DNA of 64,000 nucleotides from DASSKA01 sp963839365. Lineage in GTDB: Bacteria; Actinomycetota; Actinomycetes; Propionibacteriales; Nocardioidaceae. Numbering within the stretch: the stretch's first letter is position 1; each line of letters starts with the position of its first letter. Shown here in pieces: positions 16,746-23,745 of this stretch. The notes below the pieces were generated by a model, which had not been told where the DNA came from, did not search any database, and saw only the letters and a program-made list of their open reading frames with translations. The stretch is taken from the NCBI GenBank assembly GCA_963839365.1, contig CAWIUT010000007.1:1-64000 (forward strand), read 5' to 3'. Made by a program: the position numbers and the translations under genes.

Positions 16746-17666
16746 ATGCGGCCCATGCTCCGCCCCGGCGTCCACGTGCTCGAACGCCGCGGCCACTGCC
16801 TGCAGGTCGGTCTCGACCCGCAGCACGCGGTGGTGCTCACCGACGAGCCACAGGTGCGCCGCACCCTGCGGCTGTTGATCGGTCCGGGCCGCCGCGGCGA
16901 GGCTCCCGACCCGCCGACACTTGCCTGTCTCCAGGCGGCCGGGCTGCTCGTCGACGAGGCGCTGCTGCGCCCGCTCGTCCCGGTGTCGTCGCCGGGTCGG
17001 CACGACCGCGCCGCGCTGGCCCGCAGCGACGGCGATGATGCGCCCGGTCTCGTCGAGCGGCGCCGCCGCCACCAGACCGCGGTGAGCGGGTTCGGCGGGC
17101 CGCTGGGCGAGCAGATGGCGGCCACCCTCGCCGCCCGGCTCACCGAGGCGGGCCTGCCCGGCCACAGCGGCCCCGGGGCGCGGACCGACCGGCTGCTGGT
17201 GCTGGTCGGCGTCGGCGAGCCGCGACGAGAGCTGCTGGACGAGATGATGCGGGAGAGCAGGCCGCACCTGGTGGTCCGCATGCGGGAGAACGCGGCCCTG
17301 CTCGGCCCGTTCGTGGTCCCCGGGCGGACCGCCTGCCTGCGCTGCGTCGACGGGCACCTCGCCGATGTCGACCCGTGCTGGCCGCTGCTGGTTGCCCAGT
17401 ACGCCGCCCGGGACGGCGCGGAGCGGGCCGACGGGATGCCCGAGCCGCTGGACAGCCTGCTGCTGGCCCTTGCCCTGGCCTGGGCCGCGCGCGACGTCGC
17501 GTCCTACGCCGAGGGACGCCGGCCGACCACGTGGTCGAGCACCGTGCGCCTGGACCCGCCGCTGACCGCGATCGAGACCCAGCGCTGGCTCCGGCACCCC
17601 GCCTGCGGCTGCAGCTGGGGGGAATGCATGCCGGCTCACCACCCGTCGGACACAATGGGGACATGA
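16746..17666 (+). CDS. ThiF/TOMM leader-binding-like protein (Rv3196-type)
   Basis: This 306-residue protein matches actinobacterial proteins related to the E1-like partner domain of azole-forming (TOMM) systems. The N-terminal part is a small winged-helix-like domain (PMLRPGVHVLERRGHCLQVGL). The centre has a degenerate Rossmann-like segment (RTDRLLVLVGVGEPRRELLDEMMRE) and VVRMRENAALLGPFVVPGRTACLRCVDGHL. The CLRC and CGCSWGEC clusters may hold zinc. The nucleotide-binding GxGxxG is reduced, so adenylation activity is doubtful. Its stop overlaps the ABC1-kinase start (ATGA), the same pairing as Rv3196-Rv3197. No precursor peptide or YcaO gene is nearby. Confidence 0.7.
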   Translation: MRPMLRPGVHVLERRGHCLQVGLDPQHAVVLTDEPQVRRTLRLLIGPGRRGEAPDPPTLACLQAAGLLVDEALLRPLVPVSSPGRHDRAALARSDGDDAPGLVERRRRHQTAVSGFGGPLGEQMAATLAARLTEAGLPGHSGPGARTDRLLVLVGVGEPRRELLDEMMRESRPHLVVRMRENAALLGPFVVPGRTACLRCVDGHLADVDPCWPLLVAQYAARDGAERADGMPEPLDSLLLALALAWAARDVASYAEGRRPTTWSSTVRLDPPLTAIETQRWLRHPACGCSWGECMPAHHPSDTMGT

Positions 17667-19006
17667 GCGAACTTCCCCGCAGAGCCGTCTCGCGGACGGC
17701 GCGGCTCGCCGCGCTGCCGCTCGGCTTCGCGGGACGCACCGCGGTGGGAATGGGCCGCCGGCTGGGCGGTGCCCCCGCCGAGTCGGTGATGACCGAGGTC
17801 CAGCAGCGCACCGCCGAGCAGCTGTTCCGCACCCTGGGCGAGCTCAAGGGCGGGGCGATGAAGGTCGGTCAGGCGCTGTCCATCATGGAGTCGGCACTGC
17901 CGGAGGAGCTCGCCGCGCCGTACCGTGACCAGCTGACCCGGCTGCAGGACGCGGCTCCCCCGATGTCGGCGACCACCGTGCACAGCGTGCTGCGCCGCGA
18001 GCTGGGGACGCGGTGGCGCGACCAGCTTGTCGAGTTCGACGACAACCCGGCCGCCGCCGCGTCCATCGGTCAGGTGCACCGCGGCCGGTGGCACGACGGC
18101 CGCGAGGTCGCGGTCAAGATGCAGTACCCGGGCGCCGGGGACGCACTGCGCTCCGACCTTCGGCAGCTGGGGCGGATCGCCAAGGCGTTCGGCACCCTGG
18201 TGCCGGGCATCGACGTACGCGCGCTGGCGGCCGAGCTGCAGGCCCGGGTGGCCGAGGAGCTCGACTACGAGCTGGAGGCGGAGGCCCAACGGGCGTTCGC
18301 CGAGGCGTTCGAGGGCGACCCGAGCATCTTCGTGCCTCCGGTGCTGGCCGCGACCCCCACCGTGCTGGTCTCGCAGTGGGTGGACAGCCAGGGCTCGCTC
18401 GCCCGGTTGATCGCGGAGGGCACCCGGGAACAACGTGACCACTACGGCGAGCTGTACGTGCGGTTCCTGTTCGAGGGTCCGGCCCGGGTGGGCATGCTGC
18501 ATGCCGACCCGCACCCGGGCAACTTCCGGATCCTGCCGACCCAGGAGGGCGCGCTCGGCGGCATCGGCGTGGTGGACTTCGGCGCGGTCGCCCGGCTCCC
18601 CGAGCGCGGCCTGCCGCGCTCCATCGGCACCCTGATGCGCATCGCCATGCTCGACGACTACGACGACGTGCTCGCCTCACTGCGCGCCGAAGGGTTCGTC
18701 CGGCCGAACATCCGGGTCGACCCCAAGGAGCTGCGGGACTACCTCGGACCGTTCGTGGAGCCGGCCAAGTACGACCGGTTCCGGTTCTCCCGGGAGTGGA
18801 TGCGCGAGCAGTTCCAGCGGCTCCAGGACCCGCGCCACCCCGGCTCCACGCTGTCCCTGCGGCTGAACCTTCCGCCGTCCTACCTGTTGATCCACCGGGT
18901 GTGGGTGGGCGGCATCGGCGTGCTGTGCCAGCTCGAGGCCGAGGCCCCGTTCCGGGACATCCTCGACGAGGCGCTGCCCGGCTTCGCCGCCGACGAGGAG
19001 GAGTAG
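17663..19006 (+). CDS. ABC1/ADCK (UbiB-like) atypical kinase
   Basis: This 447-residue protein is an ABC1 family atypical protein kinase-like ATPase. It shows the KxGQ signature (GAMKVGQALSIMESALP), the modified nucleotide loop AAAASIGQVHRG followed by the lysine in VAVKMQYP, the conserved EELDYELEAEAQ motif, the catalytic loop LHADPHPGNF and the metal motif VVDFGAVARL. In bacteria the family supports quinone or lipid metabolism; the Rv3197 homologue has been linked to macrolide tolerance and lies next to whiB7, as here. It is coupled to the ThiF-like gene by a 4-bp overlap and ends at a strong hairpin at 19213. Confidence 0.9.
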   Translation: MSELPRRAVSRTARLAALPLGFAGRTAVGMGRRLGGAPAESVMTEVQQRTAEQLFRTLGELKGGAMKVGQALSIMESALPEELAAPYRDQLTRLQDAAPPMSATTVHSVLRRELGTRWRDQLVEFDDNPAAAASIGQVHRGRWHDGREVAVKMQYPGAGDALRSDLRQLGRIAKAFGTLVPGIDVRALAAELQARVAEELDYELEAEAQRAFAEAFEGDPSIFVPPVLAATPTVLVSQWVDSQGSLARLIAEGTREQRDHYGELYVRFLFEGPARVGMLHADPHPGNFRILPTQEGALGGIGVVDFGAVARLPERGLPRSIGTLMRIAMLDDYDDVLASLRAEGFVRPNIRVDPKELRDYLGPFVEPAKYDRFRFSREWMREQFQRLQDPRHPGSTLSLRLNLPPSYLLIHRVWVGGIGVLCQLEAEAPFRDILDEALPGFAADEEE

Positions 19007-19017
19007 CCGCCGGCGGG

Positions 19018-19182
19018 CTACCACCAGTCGCTGTCGAGCTTTGCCTCTATGGCTCGCAGGTGCTCCCTCGAGCAGCGGTCGCAGAACAGCTTCGGTCGGC
19101 CGTTCTCCACCGCGCTGGTCCAGGTCAGCGGTCGGTCCTCGCCGGGCGCCGCCGCCCCACAGAAGTCACAGGTCACCGGCAC
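19018..19182 (-). CDS. Small zinc-finger protein
   Basis: This 54-residue protein has two CxxC pairs: VTCDFCGA at residues 4-10 and LFCDRCSREHLRAIEAKL at residues 32-49. It ends in DSDWW. The short actinobacterial family with this layout is found beside the ABC1 kinase/whiB7 region. The GTG at 19182 is the only start before the first cysteine pair. It is convergent with the ABC1 kinase gene (11 bp apart) and may be read from the whiB7 transcript or from its own start. Function unknown. Confidence 0.75.
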   Translation of the reverse strand: MPVTCDFCGAAAPGEDRPLTWTSAVENGRPKLFCDRCSREHLRAIEAKLDSDWW

Positions 19183-19212
19183 CGCACCAGGCTAGCGGCC
19201 CGCCCACGGACG

Positions 19213-19247
19213 CCGGGGCCCCGGCAGCGACGCTGCCGGGGCCCCGG
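19213..19247 (+). terminator. Strong inverted repeat after the ABC1 kinase gene
   Basis: A perfect 16-bp stem (CCGGGGCCCCGGCAGC at 19213-19228 with 19232-19247) with a 3-base loop is followed rightward by TCTCTGCGTTTGTCT. It can serve the rightward ABC1 operon or halt leftward transcription from whiB7 before the zinc-finger gene. Confidence 0.75.
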
Positions 19248-19314
19248 TCTCTGCGTTTGTCTCCCGCCCGGCTCGTCGCCGGGACTCCCAGGTCGGAGCG
19301 TGGGCGGAGCCTGG

Positions 19315-19470
19315 TCAGAGCATGCGGCCGAGCGCCTGTGTGGCGGCTCGCTCCGCGCGGCTGGACAGCCGGCGTCCGACCGTCAGCTGGTGCCCGCTCC
19401 GGACGTCGCGCGCCCGACCCAGGCGGAGGGACATCTCCGTCCCTGCGGGGTGCTCGTGCTTGCGGTTCAT
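19315..19470 (-). CDS. Putative 51-residue protein directly behind whiB7
   Basis: A short open frame starts at the ATG at 19470, 32 bp after the whiB7 stop, with GAAGAGGAC upstream at workable spacing. The product is strongly basic: it opens MNRKHEHPAGTEMSLRLGRA and contains VGRRLSSRAERAATQALGRML at its end. It has no cysteines or membrane segment. I do not recognise a family. It is placed to be co-transcribed with whiB7 and ends before the inverted repeat at 19213-19247. It may be a real small protein or a chance frame in GC-rich DNA. Confidence 0.45.
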   Translation of the reverse strand: MNRKHEHPAGTEMSLRLGRARDVRSGHQLTVGRRLSSRAERAATQALGRML

Positions 19471-19502
19471 GGTGTTCGTCCTCTTCGAAGTCGTTGACGT
19501 GC

Positions 19503-19793
19503 TCAGGCGGCCGCCGGGTTCTTGCGGGGCCGGCCGCGAGGGCGCTTGCGGGGGATCACGGTTCCTTGTAGGAACAGCTCACCGCCCCAGACGCCCCAGG
19601 GCTCCCGGCGCTCGAGGGCGCCGGAGAGACACTCGGTGCGCACCGGGCACTCCTGGCACAGCGCCTTGGCCAGCTCCACGTCCTGCGGGGTCTCGGCGAA
19701 GAACAGCTCAGGGTCCTCCCGGCGGCACGGCAGCCGGTCCTCCTCGACCTCACCGGTGGTGTCGGCGTAGGAGTCGAGAACGCTGGTACTCAT
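19503..19793 (-). CDS. whiB7: WhiB7-type Fe-S transcription factor
   Basis: WhiB7 (WblC in Streptomyces) binds the region-4 domain of the housekeeping sigma factor through its [4Fe-4S] cluster and activates intrinsic antibiotic-resistance genes. The 96-residue protein has the four cluster cysteines (one in LPCRREDPELFF, three in LCQECPVRTEC), the sigma-contact turn GVWGGE, and a C-terminal AT-hook RGRPRK that identifies the WhiB7 subclass. The ATG follows GAGGAGGTG. The neighbours (ABC1 kinase, uvrD2) are those of M. tuberculosis whiB7. A 417-nt leader with an upstream ORF and a hairpin precedes it, which points to transcriptional attenuation. Confidence 0.95.
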   Translation of the reverse strand: MSTSVLDSYADTTGEVEEDRLPCRREDPELFFAETPQDVELAKALCQECPVRTECLSGALERREPWGVWGGELFLQGTVIPRKRPRGRPRKNPAAA

Positions 19794-19837
19794 CAGTCAC
19801 CTCCTCGTGACCTGCTCGGGTGGGCGGGAAAACAAAT

Positions 19838-19872
19838 AGGCCGCGGATCCCGGGTTTCGGGTTCCGCGGCCT
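19838..19872 (-). terminator. Attenuator-type hairpin in the whiB7 leader
   Basis: AGGCCGCGGA (19838-19847) pairs with TCCGCGGCCT (19863-19872), with an inner CCC/GGG extension. Leftward, the hairpin is followed by ATTTGTTTTCCC, a T-rich tail. It lies 24 bp after the stop of the upstream ORF and 45 bp before the whiB7 start, where it would stop transcription unless antiterminated. Confidence 0.8.
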
Positions 19873-19895
19873 GGAGGCTGCCGATCATGGATGCA

Positions 19896-20120
19896 TCAGA
19901 TCGGGGGACTCCAGGCGTGGTGACCCGGGACGGCGTCGAGGGCGAAGACGATCACGCTCTGGTAGCCGTGAGCGGACACGGCGGTGCCCTCGACGCCCCG
20001 CACGCCAGCAGCGGCGATCGTCTTGACCTGCGACGTGACCGGCGCGGTGCTCATCCGCACGCGTCCGGACACGGGCATGCCGAAGACGGCCTGCTGGCGA
20101 TCAGTGGTCATGGTCTCCAT
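19896..20120 (-). CDS. Upstream ORF (leader peptide) of whiB7
   Basis: A 74-codon frame starts at the ATG at 20120 behind GAAGGAGGTG, one of the best ribosome sites in the window, and ends with TGA at 19896. The peptide opens METMTTDRQQAVFGMPVSGR. A longer in-frame start at 20189 would lie near the predicted transcription start and lacks a ribosome site. Upstream ORFs in whiB7/wblC leaders are known to sense translation-inhibiting antibiotics: ribosome stalling reshapes the leader and lets polymerase pass the terminator. The position between promoter and hairpin supports that role. The peptide sequence itself resembles no family that I know. Confidence 0.75.
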   Translation of the reverse strand: METMTTDRQQAVFGMPVSGRVRMSTAPVTSQVKTIAAAGVRGVEGTAVSAHGYQSVIVFALDAVPGHHAWSPPI

Positions 20121-20216
20121 CGATGAGCACCTCCTTCTTCTGCGACGTTGGTCGGCTCTTGGTAGAACGGTCGGGGACCGCCCTGCCACCGGCCTTGCCT
20201 GGCCTGTGGTGGAAGT

Positions 20217-20256
20217 AACCTACTCCCTCCCTCGTGTAAGCGGCAAACCATTTAAT
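20217..20256 (-). promoter_or_regulatory. WhiB7-autoregulated-type promoter
   Basis: On the minus strand an AT-rich ATTAAAT (20250-20256) lies immediately before a TTGCCG -35 (20241-20246), then an 18-bp spacer and TAGGTT -10 (20217-20222). WhiB7 promoters carry an A/T patch just upstream of the -35 for the AT-hook, as seen here in otherwise GC-rich DNA. Transcription start would be near 20210. Confidence 0.65.
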
Positions 20257-20329
20257 GGGTATGTCGGGGCAGTGTCCCGCGCCGGGCCCCGCACCGGTCC
20301 CCACGCCGGTCCAGGGCCCTCCTGAGGTG

Positions 20330-22402
20330 CTACCGGCCTCCGGCGACGATCTCGAGCACGTCCTCGCCGTACTTCTGCAGCTTCGTCGCCCCGACGCCGT
20401 TGATCGCCGAGAGCTCACCCGCCGTGGTCGGTCTGGCCTCGGCCACCGCCTGGAGCGTGAGGTCGGTGAACACGACGTACGCCGGCACCTTCTCCTCGCC
20501 GGCCCGGTTCATCCGCCACTCCCGCAGCCGTTCGAACAGGTCCTCGTCGTAGCTGGCCGGGCAGTCCCCACAACGGCCGACCTTGCGCTCGGCGACGGAG
20601 CCGAGCGGGCGGCCGCAGACCCGGCAGTGGGCGGCGCGGCGCTTGCGCCGCCGGGGCTGCGCGGGACGGTCCGAAGCCACCTCCGGGCTGACGCCGACCA
20701 GGAACCGGGACGGCTTGCGCGACGGCCGTCCGCCGGGGTTGCGCGCCAGGGACCAGGAGACGAAGAGGTGTCGTCGGGCCCGGGTGACACCGACGTACAT
20801 CAGCCGTCGCTCCTCCTCCACCGCGGCCGCTCCCTCGGCGTACACGATCGGCATGGTGCCCTCCTGCATGCCGCACAGGAACACCACGTCCCACTCCAGG
20901 CCCTTGGCGGCGTGCAGGGTGGCCAACGTGACCCCCTCGGCGACCGGCGCGTGCTGCTCGGCGGCCCGCCGCGACAGGTCGTCGACGAAGCTCTCCAGGG
21001 TGGCGGCAGGGTCGGCGGAGGCGGCGTCCTCGGCCTGGGAGACGATCGCTTGCAGGGACTCCCAACGGTCCCGCACGTTCCCGCGGCCGGTCGGTGGGGC
21101 CGGGGTCCACTGCATGCCGGACAGCACCGCGGTGACCTCGGCGACCAGGCCGTCGCCACCGCCATCGGATCCCTCCCCGGCCCGCACGCTGCCCCGCAAC
21201 AGCGCCACCGCCTGCCGGACCTCCGGTCGCTCGAAGAACCGGGCCGCCCCGCGGATGACGTAGGGCATCTCGCGCGCGGCCAGCGCGTCCTCGAAGGCCT
21301 GGGACTGGGCGTTGACCCGGAACAGCACGGCGATCTCGCGCAGCGGGGTGCCCTCCCGACGGAGGGCGACGATCTGGTCGGCCGCCTGCTCGGCCTCGGC
21401 CACCTCGTCGCCGCACTCCCGGTAGACCGGTTCCGGGCCCGGTGGCTGCTGGGAGCGCAGCCGCACACCGGCACTGGGGGTGTCGGCGAGCAACCGGTTG
21501 GCGGTGGCCACCACCTGGGGGGTGGAGCGGTAGTTGCGCACCAGGTCGATGGAGGTGGTGCCGGGGTGCCGCTGGGGGAACTCCAGCAAGTAGCGCGAGC
21601 TCGCGCCGGCGAAGGAGTAGATGGTCTGGGCCGGGTCGCCGACCACGCACAGGCTGTCGCGACCTCCGAGCCACAGGTCGAGCAACGAGACCTGGATCGG
21701 GCTGACGTCCTGGAACTCGTCGACGACGAAGCTGGTGTACTGCCTACGCACCTGCGCCGCGACCCGCTCGTCCTCGCTGAGCAGCGCGGCCGCGCACAGA
21801 AGCACGTCCTCCATGTCCATCCGGCCCTGCTCGCGCTTGAGCTGCTCATAGGCGGCGAACACGCGCGCCACGGTGGCCGGGTCCTGGCCGTTGACGCTGC
21901 GCCCCCGGGAGACGGCCAAGGTCGGGTACTCGTCCGGGGTGACGTTGCTCACCTTCGCCCACTCGACCTCACCGGCGAGGTCCCGCAGCGTCGCGGCATC
22001 GGTCGCGATGCGGTTGCGGCGGGCGGCGTTGCCCATCAGGGGCAGCTTGGACTCGATCAACGCCGGCGGCTCCCCGCCGTACACCTTGGGCCAGAAGTAG
22101 CGGACCTGGCGCAGCGCGGCGGAGTGGAAGGTGCGGGCCTGCACGCCACCGGCGCCGAGGGCGCGCAGCCGGGTGCGCATCTCCGCGGCGGCCCGCGTGG
22201 TGAAGGTCACCGCCAGCACCGACTGCGGGGTGTAGACGCCGGTGGCCACCCCGTAGCCGATGCGGTGGGTGACGGCGCGGGTCTTGCCGGTGCCCGCACC
22301 GGCCAGCACCCGCACTGGCCCGCGCAGTGCCTGGGCCACCGCCCGCTGCTCGGGGTCGAGTGCCTCGAGCAGCTGGTCCGGCGAGCGTGGCGGCGTGCTC
22401 AT
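20330..22402 (-). CDS. uvrD2: ATP-dependent DNA helicase UvrD2 (SF1A, HRDC)
   Basis: This 690-residue superfamily-1 3'-5' DNA helicase is of the actinobacterial UvrD2 type. Motifs in order: Walker A VLAGAGTGKTRAVTHR near residue 37, VVDEFQDVSPIQ, VVGDPAQTIYSFAGA, VTLATLHAAKGLEWD and RLMYVGVTRARRHL. A C-terminal extension has a tetracysteine zinc site (CRVCGRPL ... CGDC) and an HRDC domain (ELSAINGVGATKLQKYGEDVLEIV), both diagnostic of UvrD2. The ATG at 22402 is preferred to a TTG three codons upstream because GAGGGG lies 11 bases before it. It acts in DNA repair and is essential in mycobacteria. It lies on the same strand as, and just upstream of, the whiB7 leader. Confidence 0.94.
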   Translation of the reverse strand: MSTPPRSPDQLLEALDPEQRAVAQALRGPVRVLAGAGTGKTRAVTHRIGYGVATGVYTPQSVLAVTFTTRAAAEMRTRLRALGAGGVQARTFHSAALRQVRYFWPKVYGGEPPALIESKLPLMGNAARRNRIATDAATLRDLAGEVEWAKVSNVTPDEYPTLAVSRGRSVNGQDPATVARVFAAYEQLKREQGRMDMEDVLLCAAALLSEDERVAAQVRRQYTSFVVDEFQDVSPIQVSLLDLWLGGRDSLCVVGDPAQTIYSFAGASSRYLLEFPQRHPGTTSIDLVRNYRSTPQVVATANRLLADTPSAGVRLRSQQPPGPEPVYRECGDEVAEAEQAADQIVALRREGTPLREIAVLFRVNAQSQAFEDALAAREMPYVIRGAARFFERPEVRQAVALLRGSVRAGEGSDGGGDGLVAEVTAVLSGMQWTPAPPTGRGNVRDRWESLQAIVSQAEDAASADPAATLESFVDDLSRRAAEQHAPVAEGVTLATLHAAKGLEWDVVFLCGMQEGTMPIVYAEGAAAVEEERRLMYVGVTRARRHLFVSWSLARNPGGRPSRKPSRFLVGVSPEVASDRPAQPRRRKRRAAHCRVCGRPLGSVAERKVGRCGDCPASYDEDLFERLREWRMNRAGEEKVPAYVVFTDLTLQAVAEARPTTAGELSAINGVGATKLQKYGEDVLEIVAGGR

Positions 22403-22498
22403 CGGGAACAAATCCCCTCGACTCGGTGGTTACTGCAAGAGCCCGTCGCGCTCACAGGGGGACGGGCGGCACCAGCCTAGACGCCAGAAGGGACATCC

Positions 22499-22756
22499 AT
22501 GCCGGACACCTCGACCCCGCAGCTGACCATGTACTCCACGCCGTGGTGCGGGTACTGCCACCGGCTGCGCGGCCAGCTCGACCGGGAGGGCATCGGCTAC
22601 AACGTCGTCGACATCGAGCGGGTCCCCGATGCAGCGTCGATCGTGGAGAAGGTCAACAACGGGAACCAGACCGTGCCGACCCTCGTGTACTCCGACGGCA
22701 CCGCGCAGACCAACCCCTCGCTGGCGGAGGTGAAGCAGAAGCTCGCCGCCTTGTGA
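22499..22756 (+). CDS. Mycoredoxin / glutaredoxin-like protein
   Basis: This 85-residue thioredoxin-fold oxidoreductase has the redox motif CGYC in YSTPWCGYCHRLRGQL near residues 12-27, and the cis-proline region QTVPTLVYSDG. Homologues (Mrx1, Rv3198A) reduce mycothiol mixed disulfides, using mycothiol and mycothiol disulfide reductase as electron source. It lies between the divergent uvrD2 and convergent nudC, the same place as in mycobacteria. The start follows GAAGGGACATCC. Confidence 0.9.
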   Translation: MPDTSTPQLTMYSTPWCGYCHRLRGQLDREGIGYNVVDIERVPDAASIVEKVNNGNQTVPTLVYSDGTAQTNPSLAEVKQKLAAL

Positions 22757-22768
22757 GCAACGCTTCGG

Positions 22769-22794
22769 CACCCCCCTCCTGTCACCAGGGGGTG
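22769..22794. terminator. Short inverted repeat between convergent genes
   Basis: CACCCCC (22769-22775) and GGGGGTG (22788-22794) form a 7-bp stem between the convergent mycoredoxin and nudC genes. There is no T-tract, so termination strength is uncertain. Confidence 0.35.
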
Positions 22795-22795
22795 G

Positions 22796-23710
22796 TCACC
22801 ACTGGCCGGGGAGCGGCCCGCCGTACCACGCCTCCACCAGCGCCCGGGAGATCGAGATCCCGCCGGGGAGCACCAGGGTGCCCGCCTCCGCCTCCCGGCG
22901 CAGCTCCTCGCGGGTGAGCCAGCGGGCGTCGCTGATCTCGTCCTGGTCCACGTGGATCGCGGTGGTGACCGCTCGTGCGAAGAAGCCCACCATCAGGCTG
23001 GACGGGAACGGCCACGGTTGGTTCCCGAAGTAGGTCACGTCGGTGACCTGCACGCCGACCTCCTCGGCGACCTCGCGGGCCACTGCCTCCTCGAGGCTCT
23101 CCCCCGGGTCGACGAAGCCGGCCAACGTGGAGTAGCGCCCCGCAGGCCAGCTGGGCTGCCGCCCGAGCAGCGCCCGGTCCCCGTCGGTGACCAACATGAT
23201 CACCGCCGGGTCGGCGCGCGGGAACTGCTGGCGGCCGCAGCCTCCGCAGACCAGCACGTGCCCGGCCAGCGCCGGGTGCAGCGGTCCACCGCAACGCGGA
23301 CAGTGGCGGTGGGCCGCGTGCCACTCACCGAGGGCCACCGCGTGCACCATGAGGCCGGCGTCCTCGCGGGACAGGGCGGGACCGGCCTTGCGGAAGGTGG
23401 TCCACGCGTCGTCCTCGGGTGCCTCGGCGAGCAGCAGCGCGAAGTGCGCCTGGTCCTCGCGTATCCCGAGGAAGACCCGGGTCCCGTCGAGGTCCTCGGC
23501 CGGCTCACGCCACGCCACAGCGCCGTCCGCGTCGACCGGGAACCTTCCGCCTGCGAGCGGCACCATACGCGTGGACGGGTCCGCCCAGGCCTTCGCGAGC
23601 CACTCCTCGTCGTCGCGGCGCACCCCGGCCCGGTCGTGCATCCGCGCGGTGAGCGCGATGTCCACCGATCCGGCTTCGGGCAGGCTTCCAGCGGCAGAGG
23701 CGTCACTCAC
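22796..23710 (-). CDS. nudC: NAD(+) diphosphatase (NudC)
   Basis: NudC hydrolyses NAD(H) to NMN(H) and AMP and can remove NAD caps from RNA. The roughly 304-residue protein has an N-terminal NUDIX-like domain, a four-cysteine zinc ribbon (HCPRCGGPL ... VCGGCGRQQFPRADPAVIMLV), the NUDIX box GFVDPGESLEEAVAREVAEEVGV and the NudC signature SQPWPFPxS, here NQPWPFPSSLM. The GTG at 23710 gives the usual family length. In this sequence the frame is open far upstream into the helicase gene because of an apparent extra base at 23783-23784. I read that as a false fusion, not as an N-terminal extension of NudC. Confidence 0.92.
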   Translation of the reverse strand: MSDASAAGSLPEAGSVDIALTARMHDRAGVRRDDEEWLAKAWADPSTRMVPLAGGRFPVDADGAVAWREPAEDLDGTRVFLGIREDQAHFALLLAEAPEDDAWTTFRKAGPALSREDAGLMVHAVALGEWHAAHRHCPRCGGPLHPALAGHVLVCGGCGRQQFPRADPAVIMLVTDGDRALLGRQPSWPAGRYSTLAGFVDPGESLEEAVAREVAEEVGVQVTDVTYFGNQPWPFPSSLMVGFFARAVTTAIHVDQDEISDARWLTREELRREAEAGTLVLPGGISISRALVEAWYGGPLPGQW

Positions 23711-23745
23711 AGCGCCCAGCCTACGCAGCGGCGCCCGTACCGATG

